DNA from: Hevea brasiliensis | Taxonomy: Eukaryota; Streptophyta; Magnoliopsida; Malpighiales; Euphorbiaceae | Direction: 5' to 3' | DNA: 64,000 nt | Assembly: GCF_030052815.1 (NCBI RefSeq) | Contig: NC_079510.1 | Coordinates: 35,992,167-36,056,166 of the forward strand | Part shown: positions 47,886 through 59,135 of the stretch, one piece after another | Position numbering within the stretch: the stretch's first letter is position 1 | Layout of the letters: each line of letters begins with the position of its first letter | Notes under the pieces: generated by a model | Database searches by the model: none | The model's input: only the letters and a program-made list of their open reading frames with translations | What the model was told of the DNA's origin: nothing | Made by a program: the position numbers and the translations under genes

Positions 47886-49157
47886 AATACTCAACTCAAC
47901 TCAACTAAGCCTTTATCCCAAAAATTTGGGATCGACTATATGGATTCGCTTTCTCCACTCTAAACAATTTTGGGTTAAATCCTCAGAAATATGTAATGCT
48001 TCTAGGTCATGTTTTACTACTCTCCTCCAAGTCAATTTAGGTCTATCCATTTTTTTTCTTTCTATCCTCTAAACTAATGTACTCTACTTGTCTAACTAGA
48101 GCCTCCGTATGTCTACGTTCATATGACCAAACCAACTCAATCTCTCTTCTCTCAATTTATCCTCAATTGGCACCACCCTACCTTTTCTCTAATACTCTTA
48201 TTGCGGACTTTATCTAGTCTAGTATGGCCACTCATACACCTTAACATTCTCATCTCTGCAACTCTTATCTTAGACGCATATGACTCCTTCGGTGCCTAAT
48301 ACTCACTACCATAAACATAGCCGGTCGTATGGCTATACAATAAAATTTTCTTTTCTACTTATTGGGAATCTTGCGATCACATAAAACTCCCATGGCACAT
48401 CTCCACTTCAACCATCCAGCTTTAATCCTATGACTAACATCCTCCTCACATCCCCCATCTACTTGAAGGATTGAGCAGAGATATTTAAAGTGATTACTTT
48501 GGGACAGTAGCACTCCATCCAAACTAACTCCTTCCCTATTACCAGTTTGGCCTTCACTGAACTTGCAATGCATATATTCTATCTTCGTTCTACTTAACTT
48601 AAAGCCCTTTGACTCTAGAATACTTCTCCAAAGCTCTAGCTTTCCATTAACTCCTTCTCACGTCTCATCTATCAGAACAATATCATTCGCAAACATCATG
48701 CACCAAGGAATACTCTCTTGTATATGTTTCGTCAATTTATCTAAAACTAATGTAAAAAGATAAGGGCTTATAGCTGATCCTTGGTGTAATCCAATTAAAT
48801 CAAAAAATCTCTTGTGTCCCCTTCCACTGTGCGCACAATAGTAATTGCTCCTTTATACATATCTTTCAACACTTGTATGTACCTAACAAATACCCTCTTT
48901 TATTCTAACACACTCCATAAGACATCTCTTAGAACACTATCATAAGCCTTCTTCAAATCAATAAAAATCATGTGTAGATCTTTCTTCACATCTCTATATT
49001 TCTCCATCAAGCTTCTAATGAGAAAGATCACTTCCATAGTTGAACGACCGGGCATGAAGCCAAATTGATTGAGAGAGATAGAAGTATCATGACGTAGTTG
49101 ATGCTCTATAACTCTCTCCCACAACTTCATAGTATGGCTCATGAGTCTAATTCCTTA
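47886..49157 (-). mobile_element. 5'-truncated RTE-clade LINE
   Basis: The 11-bp target duplication AGCTATAGTGC lies at 47875-47885 and 49158-49168. The 3' end is on the left and reads, on the minus strand, gggataaaggcttagttgag followed by TTGAG repeats, the same tail as the element at 4174. Readable RT blocks on the minus strand: LMSHTMKLWERVIEHQLRHD, ISLNQFGFMPGRSTMEV and DLHMIFIDLKKAYDSVLRDV (49142-48900), then CMMFANDIVLID-type wording near 48690 and SNHFKYLCSILQVDGGCEED near 48430-48500. The insertion starts in mid-RT, as expected from incomplete reverse transcription. Confidence 0.9.
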
Positions 49158-50736
49158 AGCTATAGTGCGATAATTAATAAAATATTCATGGGTGTATGAA
49201 ATGCAATAATTTTAATTATAATATTAAGATAATATTATTAAGGACCTCCAGGAATATTTATAGAATTTTTGGAGTAAGTTTGGATAATTTTGAATAATAG
49301 TGGAGTTTAAGCAATTGAATTGGAATGAAATAGTGACACTAGTTTGAGTTGTTCTAGGAGGCCCCGAAGGGGCATTGTGTTATGTTATGTTGTGGGCCTG
49401 AGGCCTTTGAGTTGTTGTGATGTAAACTATATTTTCTTGCAGGGAGGTTAAGTCTTAGGTATGGGGAAAATTATGCTGAATTTTTAACACGAATCTAAGA
49501 AGTCTTTTGTTTCTTTAATTAATTGTTGTTGGTTTATTCTTGATAGTTCTTTGGTATGTTTTCTTAGGAGATCTAAATCAACCATTTTCTTCTTCTGAGA
49601 AAAACTAATAAGCATTAGGTTACACTGTGAGTTGGATATTGATTATATTTTATAATTTCAATATTATTTATATATTTTTGACATGCTCATGCATTTTATA
49701 AATATATTTACATGCTTAGTTAAATAAATTAGGAGCACTCTTATTATTGCATATTTATTTATTGATACTTACTTGTGTTTGCCGCCCTGAAGATAATTTG
49801 GAGCTCTATGTGTGTTATATATAGGTATATACGGCATATGATGGATATGGATTGGATGGATAGTCACGGCTTGAGCTATTCTCATTAGAACCCAGTCCTT
49901 ATGGATATAAAAAGTCAGAGTAAAGCATGGCTTTGAGTTGATCTCGCTGGCCCCCACACTTGGATTTAAGTAAAAGTTCAGCTTAAGTTGAGCTTGTTGG
50001 CAGGTCTTGGATTAAGAGAGCTGAATAGGAGATAATAGGAGATCAGCTCCCATAGTTATGTATGAAAATACTTTACTGGGTGCGCGTGCAACTCCAAAGT
50101 ATCTTCTTGTGCAAGTATTGAATGATTTAATTGTTGCATATATTTTGTGTGCATTTCATACTTAGGGATGCATTAATTGTAGATAGTTATAGAGATTATA
50201 TTTATAATTAATATCTAAACTCTCTAAGTTAAACACTCACCCCTGTTCAATTATTTTTCCCCAGATGGCAAGTGCATATTATTTTGGAGTTAACCTGCTT
50301 TCTTTCTTGCAAGGAACTTGAAATGATTAATGTATTACTTGTTAATTTTGTTATTCAAATCTAGAACTTCGCAATGATTATAATGGTATTCTTGTAATGT
50401 AAAACTAATGTATTTGACTTAAGGTTCTTATGTGATATTGGATTTAGGGTGAGCTGAGCTCCCCATTTTGACATTGGATGTTGATTTGGTTTGTGAGGGT
50501 GATCTGAGCTCCCCAATTGTGATTTTGTTTGTGATACAGGTCGAGTAAGTTTTCTTCCGTTGGATTGTTCATTTTATGGCAGGACTTCATCCATCTGTTT
50601 TCTTGATTTTGGGTCTTCCTTTTTGGGCTTTGTTGTTAGGTTGTAGACTACTTAGGCTTACTACAAGTTTCTAGGGCCTTATGTCAATCCAAGTTCTAGT
50701 GCCGATTCAACCCAAAAATTGGGTCGTGACATCCTT

Positions 50737-52405
50737 ATACAATTAAAATTAGAATTTGTTTTAATTAAAATAAATATCAATTAATATCATGCCACATTAA
50801 AGGAATTAATTTTTGGCCCATTTCATTTTTTAAAGTCACGGCAAAATCTTATAGGAGTGAAAGTATATGGCATTTGGTTTACAAAGCTTCACAACACATG
50901 TTATAGCATTAGGGAAGTTTTTGGCTTTTTGATCTCCCACCTATATTTCTATTCATCTGAGCAATTCCTCAACCTAAAGAAAAATGGGATTTGGTAGATA
51001 ACCAATCAATTAAATCAAATCAAACTAATTTATTTCAATTCAATTTAATTCGATTAACTTTTCTAAATAGATTTGGTTTGATTTTAGTTTTAATGATTTT
51101 TTATTTCTTCAGTTCGGTTTGGTCACCCCTACTCACCAACTTAGACCCATCTCCCTTCTCACTCCCTCACAATCACAACAAAGTACCAAGCATTGCTTTC
51201 CATCGTGTGATGAATAAATTCTAATGACTTTGATTTGCATTGGCCAATGGGTGTGATTGAGAAGAAAATGAATCTTGAAAGGGAGTTTATTGTCTACCCA
51301 TTGCATAATATGTTACTTTGTGGGTTTTATATTCTACATTAGGTTTTCTTTTTAAAAATTTTATACCCATTGCATATGTTATAGAGCTATGACTGTATCT
51401 TGTGATAGAAACAATAATTGTTGATGAAATTTGGTAGTTTTGGAGATTTTTTTTTTTGGAAACAGGTAGTTTTGGAGATTTATTTGTTTGTTGATGAGAT
51501 TTGCTTCATATTAATGTTCAATTTTTATTTTATGAATTGAAATTTTGATTTGAGGCTAAGGATTTAGAGGAGAAAAAATTGAAATTTTGCTATTCTGCAT
51601 TTGTTCTTCAAAATTGAATTTTGAATCCAATCAAATTGAATTAAAATCGATTTAGTTTGGTTTAATTTGGTTTTATTAAAATTGATTTTGATTCAATTTT
51701 AAAGTTTGAAAGATTCGGCCTATTTGGTATGAGCGGTTCATTTTGAACTGGACATACCTAAATTATATATAGAGGTGTTTAATGGAGTAAAAGAATGTTT
51801 TACTTATCTTATAAATTGGTCAAATAAATTTCTAAGTTATAATTTTAACCTGTTTTTATTTAAAAGGCTTTTAAACTTTATTTATAAAATAATAATAAAA
51901 AGTGATGAGAGATGAGTTTTTCATTTGATAATTATAAACTAGAAGTTTACAAATCAGTTTAATTAACTATATATTTCAAAGTTTAATATTATAATTTAAT
52001 TTAAATGGTTGTCATATTTTTAGTAGAATTTTCTTTAGCTTCAATTTAGATTTAATTATACTAATTAATTTATAGCTTAATTAATAAAAATAATTGTATT
52101 TAATTCTTTTTATACTTCGTAATCACTTTACTTATTTTGTAAGATTGTTTCTTTTATCTAAAGCTCAAATTTTTAATATTCATACATATTGTAATTTATT
52201 TAATTAATCAATAAAAGAAAATTATTATTTTTGTCACAATATTAATCATTATTTAATTATCATAATTGTTATTATTATTTAAAATAAAAAATTTTAGTTT
52301 AATACTAAAAATTATAGCTAAAATTTAGAAAATATGTAACTATATTTATTCAATTGAAACTGAATATATTCATGATTAGTATTTACTGAAATTATTAAAA
52401 ATTTA

Positions 52406-52445
<40 letters not shown>

Positions 52446-52773
52446 AATTTTATATATAATTTTTTTTATAAAATAAAATAAAATAATATTACTATATTTT
52501 AAATAAAATAATTATAAAATTTAATTACCACAAGTTGTCACTGTAGGACAAAGAAGAAGTTGAGCTAACGCCCTGAGAAAGAATCAGCTGATAACAAGAG
52601 CTGGATCTTTTGCTCAGGCTTCCAAGAAAACTCCAGTCAAGCATGGTAGCGCCTTAACATTAGTCTTGACACCTATGGGATGTTTGCGACCATCAGATGC
52701 AAACTTAGATCGGTAACGAGTGAGAACAAACTTCTTAAATGCGACAAAACAAGGGTAGAGAGATAAAGGTAGG
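50737..52773. other. AT-rich intergenic region
   Basis: No gene seen. The stretches 50985-51135 and 51600-51780 contain AATT(C/T)GGTTTGGTTT-like sequence, the first ending gtcacccctac, and could be decayed relatives of the MITE at 41056. A (TA)n run of about 14 units lies at 52414-52442. Confidence 0.4.
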
Positions 52774-53360
52774 TGTTGATGTGCTAGTCCACGCCATGGG
52801 CTAGGTCCCACTCTAAAGGTATTGTTCCCGTGACTGGTGCTAACAGCGACCCTGGAGGGTTTTGTCCTAAAAAGGCACCTTTGGGAAAGAGAGGGGAGAC
52901 TAGTGCTTGTAAGCGACCTAGCCCCTTAACTCCTAACCAATGTGGGACGTTAGGCATCAACATAGCCCCCTAGTCGAGGGGCTTGGGAAGAGGCACATGA
53001 CCACGTTCCCATAGAGGGCGCCAATGTTGATGTGCTAGATCCACGCCATTGACTTGGCCCGCTTTAGAGATATTATCCCCGTGATTGGTGGTAACAGTGA
53101 CCCAGGAGAGAATCGGGGGGGAGGGGGGGGGTTGTCCTGAAAAGGTGCCTCTGAGGGAGAGAGGAGAGACTAATGCTTATAAGTGTCCCATATTGGTTAG
53201 GAGTCAAGAGGCTAGGTCGCTTATAAGTACTAGTCTCCTCTCTCTCCCTCAAAGGTGCCTTTTTAGGACAAAATCTCCCTGAGTCACTATTAGCACCAAT
53301 CGTGGGGACAATACCTCTGGAGCGAGGCCTAGCCCATGGCACAGATCTAGCACATCAACA
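52774..53360. repeat. Three-unit repeat with a 336-bp imperfect palindrome
   Basis: Three related units begin TGTTGATGTGCTAG. Unit A is at 52774 (plus). Unit B is at 53025 (plus). Unit C is read on the minus strand from 53360. Each then carries (c)acgccatgggctagg, a ggtattgt.cccgtgactggtg segment, gttttgtcctaaaaaggcacct and gagagagaggagactagt.cttataag. B and C face each other, giving a palindrome centred near 53192. Unit A is followed by a unique ccccctagtcgaggggcttggg stretch ending gagggcgccaa directly before B. The GC content is well above that of the surroundings. It looks like a short non-coding mobile repeat of unknown class. Confidence 0.8.
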
Positions 53361-54144
53361 ATAGGGAAGGATGCTAGATTAAATGTGAAAGAGGGTTGAA
53401 ATTTAAATAGTCATATATTCAAACAACTAATTTAAGAAAATGTAAATTTAATATTATTTGTATAAATAAAATGGGCTTTTTGAGAATCACCGCTTATATT
53501 TTCTGGTATGTATGCGTTAAATTAAGAGGATTTTGTAATATAATCACATTTTAATATTAAATTGATCATGCTTTATCGATTCAAAATTTATTGTATATCA
53601 TATAAAAAATGTCAAGTAATCACTGATAAATTGAAGCATATAAAAACAAAAATTCATTGAGACAACTTATCAAATATGTTGAAAATGAAAATAAGAAGAA
53701 AAAATAGATTAAAAATTAATTTGTTATTATAACAATAATAACAACAATACCATAAATGTTGAATACCTAAAATTATGATATATTTAAATCTCAGTCAAAA
53801 TGATTGAATTCTTTTTCAATTGACTATCCAAAATTACAAACCCACACATATAAACCAAAGTTGAAAGTTGTGAAAATCAAATTAAGAAATAAATCTAGTA
53901 AAGAGATACTAAAAAATATGTAGCTTAAAACGTAAGCAATTTGATTCTATAGCCATATAAAAATCAAGGGCGAGAAAAAAAAAATATAGAGATCTAAATA
54001 GATTTTAAAGTATGTATTTTTTTTCCCACATTATTTCATATTATCCCCTTTTTTATATCTTTATTTTTTTTATTTTTAGAATACTGTAAATATTTTATTC
54101 ACTTTTAAAATATTTTTTAACATAATAATATCTCAATTTCATAA

Positions 54145-54180
<36 letters not shown>

Positions 54181-54681
54181 GAAATACAATTACAAGAGAA
54201 AATGAATCTATCTTATGTGTATGAAATAAGAAAAGTTTTTTTATTTTAAATTGTCACGTGACGCTTTTTAAAGAAAGTTTGGTTTGCTAATTATTGGTCA
54301 ACTTTAAAGAAAGTAATATTATATTATATTATAGTAATGTTATTTTCTTTAATATTATTATATAAATATTTTATTTTTGCTTAAATCATTTAAATTATAT
54401 TTAAGATACTTGGCCTTATGAATTTGTTTATTTGTCCAAAACTCACCTTCTTAATGTTAATATGTATTGTCACCTATGTCATTAATTAATAAAAGAAAGT
54501 AACCGCTTTTTTCGTAATATTAATAGTCATTCAATTATCATGATTGTTAAATATTTTAGAATGGTTTAAAAGAAAACAAAATAATAAATTATATTTAGTG
54601 GTCATTAATTTGTAATTTATGGCAATTATTTTGTAACCTATGGCTTTTAAAAGGCTAAATTTTGAATACCAAAATTAATGG
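53361..54681. other. AT-rich intergenic region
   Basis: No gene or recognisable transposon seen. An (ATT)n run lies at about 54147-54180. Confidence 0.4.
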
Positions 54682-54684
54682 TAT

Positions 54685-56702
54685 CACTGGAAAAAAAAAA
54701 AGAAATAAGATCAGTCGTTAATCCATTAAAATCGGTTGCTAATCATTTTCGCAATCGATTCACTCGATTGCAATGAGTCTGATTGTAAATAGTAACCAAC
54801 AACAAAATCAGATGCTAAATTAACTAAACTTAAAAAATAAAATTTTTGATAAAAAGATATCTAGCAACTGATTTAGTTGTAGAAAATTTAGTCTTTAATT
54901 TTATAATTTTACAACTATTTTGTAAATTGGTTGTTATATACAACTAACTTGCCAACCGAAAAGTCAGTTGCTAATTTTAAAAAAATTATAAAAAATTTAA
55001 ATTTCCAAATAAGAAATAAAAAAATTTAAATAAATAACATTTTCAAAATTAATAAAATAATAAATTATTAATGAAAATTAGTAGTAAAAATTAATATAAA
55101 AATATTATAAAAAAATACTAATAATAACTATTATAAAAATATTAATAAAAAATTAAATATAAGAACATATTTATAAGACAAATGACTAAAAAAATTACTA
55201 TATATATATATAACAAAAAATTACTAAAAATTAATACGATAAATAATTTACTAATAAAAAATATATTTGTACAAAAAATTTTATTTTATGTCAAAAAAAA
55301 TAAATTAAATAAAAAATATGAGAAAAAAAAAAGAAAATGAAGAAGAAAAAAGATGATAAAGAAAAAAATGATAAAAAAGTAGATGAAAAAAAAGATGATG
55401 AAAAAGAAAATAGATGATAACAAAGAAAATATATGAGAAAGGAAAAAATAAAGAAAAAAATAGATAAGAAAAAAAATAATTAAGAAAATAGATGAGAAAG
55501 AAAATATATTAGAATGAATAAGATAATAAATAAAATAAGAGAAAGAGAAGAAAGAGGTAACAAAAAAAAATGAGTAATAAAGAAAGAAAATGAGTAATAG
55601 TTTATATAAGTGAATTAGCAATTAATTTTAGCAATTGATAATTGCTTTTAAAAATTGTTGAGAATTTTTGGAGGGACAATTTTGTAATCGATTCGCAATT
55701 AATTGCAAAATTGGTTACTAATAGCAACCAATTTCAATCGGTTATAAAAATCGGTTACTATTAACAAATGATTTGCAAATCGGTTACAAATAAAAAAAAA
55801 AATATATGCGAAAATTTTTTGAGAAAAAGAAAATCAGTTTCAAAAATCAGTTATTGTTATCAAAAATTCACAAATCATTTATAAATAATAAAAAAAGAAA
55901 ATGAAAAATTGAATGGGAATTTTTGGAGGAAAAAAAATCGATTGTAAAAATTGATTGCTATTAGCAATCGATTCACAAATCATTTGCAAATAAAAAAAAA
56001 AAAAAAAAAACAAAAGATTGGGTGGGAATTTTGGGAGGAAAAAAATCGATTGCAAAATCGGTTGTAAATATTGATTGCTGTTAGCAATCGATTCATAAAT
56101 CGGTTACAAATAAAAAAAAGAATAAAAAATTAGGCAAAATTTTTTGGGGGAAAAATCAGTTGCAAAAATTGGTTGCTGTTAGCAACTGATTCGCAAATCG
56201 ATTGCAAATAAAAAAAAGAAGAAAAAAATTGGGTGAAAATTTTTGAAAGAAATAATTTAGTAATCGATTTACAATTGGTTGCAAAAATCTATTGCTACTA
56301 GCAACTAATAAGGAATTGATTGTAAATGACAATTGATTTTAGTAACCAATTGCAAATCAGTTGCTAATTTTTACAACTGATTACAAATCAATTGCTAACT
56401 CTAGAGCTAATTAAAATAATTATTTAATTCATAAATCGATTGCTAATTGTATATTTAAAGTTTTTCTAATATCGATTAGCAACTGATTTAGTAACCAATT
56501 ATAAATCGTTGCTAATAATAACTGATTCTTGAATCGATTGCTAATTTTTTTTTTAGATTAATAATTTTACTAAAAAAATTGGAATTACAAATAGATTGTA
56601 AAATCAATTGCTGATAACAGTCGATTTTTCGGTTAGTTGCAATTAGCAACTGATTTCATTTAATTGTAATAATCGATTGTAAAATTAATTTTTTTTGTAG
56701 TG
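54685..56702. mobile_element. Non-autonomous CACTA-type (EnSpm) element
   Basis: The 3-bp duplication TAT lies at 54682-54684 and 56703-56705. The left end is CACTGGAAAAAAAAAAAG and the right end, read inward on the minus strand, is CACTACAAAAAAAATT, so CACT(A/G) termini are present. Both halves contain dozens of copies, in both orientations, of motifs such as aatcg(g/a)ttgc(a/t)aat and agcaac(c/t)gatt, like the subterminal binding repeats of CACTA elements. The middle (55290-55600) is a purine-rich low-complexity tract. The 2.0 kb have no transposase coding sequence. Confidence 0.85.
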
Positions 56703-56705
56703 TAT

Positions 56706-57690
56706 AACATTTTTAATTAAAAGAATTTTTTTTGTCATGTTGCCCATAATTAGTAAGTATTTTGTGCCATTTGATAACTATCAAATTTTTTTCTATTATC
56801 TAATAATACTTTAAAATTGTTCTTTAATTTACAATTGTTTTTTAATTTACTCCATATTTCATTGTTTATATTCAAGTTTTATTGATTTTGATTTGCAAAA
56901 TTTGTTTACATTTTTATTAATTCTTATAAAATTAGAAATAGTCCATTGAATTTAAAACCAAAAAATAAATAACATCAAATATAAAAAAGAGCAATAGTAG
57001 CAAGCAAATGTAATTGTTTGCAGATGTATACGAAAATGAACTTTCAATATTAGTTTTACATTTTTTTTTATTTGTCATTGTTATTTATGCATTGATTATC
57101 ATGATGACACACCCACACACATATATTATCTTATTTATTTATTTATTTTTATGAATGATAGTATATTTTATTTATATATATATATTAATTAATTTGTTTT
57201 TTTTACAAAAATGAATCACAAAAAATAATAAAATATACAAGTTTATTAAAAATGTAAATTCAATATGTAAATATTAAAAATAAAATATGAAAGTGAGAGT
57301 ATTATAGTTACATGTTATAAATTTTAATAATCAAATTATAAAAAATATTAGAAATAATTTTAATAAAAAGTGAAATATTAATTTGAAATTAATATTATGG
57401 TTAAATTTAATGTGTTTAACTTTGTTTATGGAACAATTGCTCTATTATTTATAAAAAAAATTGAAAATACATTTAGAAACACTAAAAAATAATGCTCTTT
57501 TATAATTTTTTTTTCTCTTAAATTTTTGAAAGTAAATTCTATATATTTTGTGAAAAAGGGAGTATAAATTTTCAGTGCATCCAATAATTACAGGGTTTTC
57601 CTCTCATGCAACATGTTAATGACCTTTCATTGGATCATAACATGTATTTTGAAAAAATGGCCATAGTATTATCACCAACACTAGCCATAA
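56706..57690. other. AT-rich intergenic region
   Basis: No coding signal seen. Simple-sequence stretches such as tttatttatttattt and tatatatata at about 57125-57185. Confidence 0.4.
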
Positions 57691-58149
57691 AAGTTTAATG
57701 AGAGTTATAAACAATCCTAGGAATTCTCTCATCTCCACCAAAGCAATCGTGATCCCATTGCGTAAAGTCGTAAACATAGCGCAACATCCCTGAGCCAGTT
57801 GAATATTTTGGAAAATGGTACCTAAAGCACTTCAGCCCAACAAGTACCCAAATTAACTGCGAATGCTGCACAACTTGGAGACAATATGGTTGGGACAGAT
57901 GGTGCACTGGGGACTTGAGGGGTTGATGGTTTTGGTAGGGTAGGGCTAGGGAAAAAGGGGTTTGATGGGCAATGGCATACACATGCGCATTGACTCCCAA
58001 TTGAACCTCGACAATTTGAGCCCACCTTATCTCATAAGGGCACCCAAAACAAGCAGCAGTACACTGCATCCACACGCAGCCTCATTTGCAGACTCTGAAA
58101 GCCTTGCTAAGCACACAAGAACAAATATCAACCAAATTGAAGACCTCAT
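57690..58149 (-). pseudogene. Small secreted cysteine-rich protein gene, broken (prolamin-like?)
   Basis: The ATG at 58149 opens a clear signal peptide (MRSSIWLIFVLVCLARLSES) followed by ANEAACGCS. The frame stops after about 40 codons. Later parts read in other frames: a Pro/Ser-rich linker (SPTLPKPSTPQVPSAPSVPT), then SPSCAAFAVNLGTCWAEVL, then IFQNIQLAQGCCAMFTTL and WDHDC. The spacing of C, CW, CC and C resembles plant prolamin-like (egg-cell-secreted/ECA1-type) proteins. At least two frameshifts and one stop (TAG after AEVL) separate these blocks. A TATA-like ctataaata lies at about 58246-58254 on the minus strand. The family assignment is tentative. It could also be a short intact gene of unknown type (57695-58075 is open for 126 codons in another frame). 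Confidence 0.4.
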
Positions 58150-58499
58150 TCTTCTTTTTTGCTATAATATCTCTTTTTTGCTTTCGTTCCATAATATGTA
58201 TGTATGTAGTGTGATATTGTTCTTGTTGAGCAGCTTGGGTATTACTATTTATAGAATACCCACAGCATATTTTTAACTTATCTCAACAACCCTAGATTAA
58301 ATTTTATTTTAGTTCTTTCAACATCTAATATGATGAATTTCAACCGTGATTAAACTATACTGTCTACATTAATTACGGTGCTTGAATCACACGGAAACTA
58401 TATGTGTTATAAAATGCAGGGCGAAAGAGCCCAAAAACTCAACCCCTTGGGCTGAAGAAAAAAAAGCCCATTTCTTCGAGCCAGTCTGATCAGATTGGC

Positions 58500-58650
58500 G
58501 CTCTTTTCTGTCTTGTGTCTTTTCAAATTTCGCCGGATTTGCTTCTCTACGTGGTAACCGGGCGAGTCATCCTCTCTCTGACTCAGTGATTGGCATTTCT
58601 CTCTCTTTCTCTCGCTAAGCTAAGCCATCATTTGCTTCTTCTATGTTCAA
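58500..58650 (+). promoter_or_regulatory. MER3: Likely 5' UTR exon of the MER3-like gene
   Basis: This C/T-rich stretch (ctctctctgactcag, ctctctttctctcg) ends at ttcaa|GTAAGT (58651), a good splice donor. The matching acceptor TTTCTTCAG ends at 59120, 15 bp before the start codon. A 5' UTR intron of 470 bp (58651-59120) would result. The transcription start cannot be fixed from sequence alone. Confidence 0.5.
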
Positions 58651-59135
58651 GTAAGTAATTAACAATGGCGTTTAATAGATTTCAGTTGAGATGGCATAGT
58701 AATCTCACTTTTGATCATAATCCGTTTGGTTACCTCTAGTTTATGATTTTTTCTTTCACATACAATGATTGCGGTTCAGATGCTCTTTTTTTTTGTATTA
58801 TTGTTGTGTTTCTCCAAGTATTCTATGGTTTTCACTGAATTATTTCGCAAAATTTGCTCCAGAACTGCTGCTAAGCAAATAATCAGTGTTACTGATCGAG
58901 ATTCGTGGTTCTTCTGCCTTATTCGCATTAATTCGTGCACAGATTTGCTATCCATGCATTGTATCCTGCTAGTTGTTGTAGTTTTTGGCTTTTTTTCTTA
59001 GTAATAGCAATAGCTTAACATTAAGTCTTATAGATATTTGACATGTTCTTCGCCATGACCGTTAATATGCTTTGATCTTAATAATAATAATACCAGTGAA
59101 TTTTTTTTTTCTTTCTTCAGCAAATAAGCTTGGCA

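Larger units (their letters stand above)
46909..50731. mobile_element. Solo LTR with a nested LINE
   Basis: The segment starts TGTAATAACGTGAAAA and ends TTGGGTCGTGACA. It is flanked by the 5-bp duplication TCCTT (46904-46908 and 50732-50736). No gag or pol coding sequence lies inside, so it is a solo LTR of about 2.5 kb into which a 1.27-kb LINE has inserted (47886-49157). Its end matches the LTR remnant at the start of the window. The TGTAA...GTGACA termini are common for plant Ty3/gypsy LTRs. It lies about 200 bp right of the copia remnant. Confidence 0.85.

Noticed and set aside
55286..55621. 111-codon minus-strand ORF rich in Phe, Ile, Ser and Leu, looking like membrane segments
   Set aside because: It is the translation of the purine-rich low-complexity core of the CACTA-type element; no start context or homology.
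57962..58276. 104-codon plus-strand ORF
   Set aside because: Antisense shadow of the secreted cysteine-rich gene relic.
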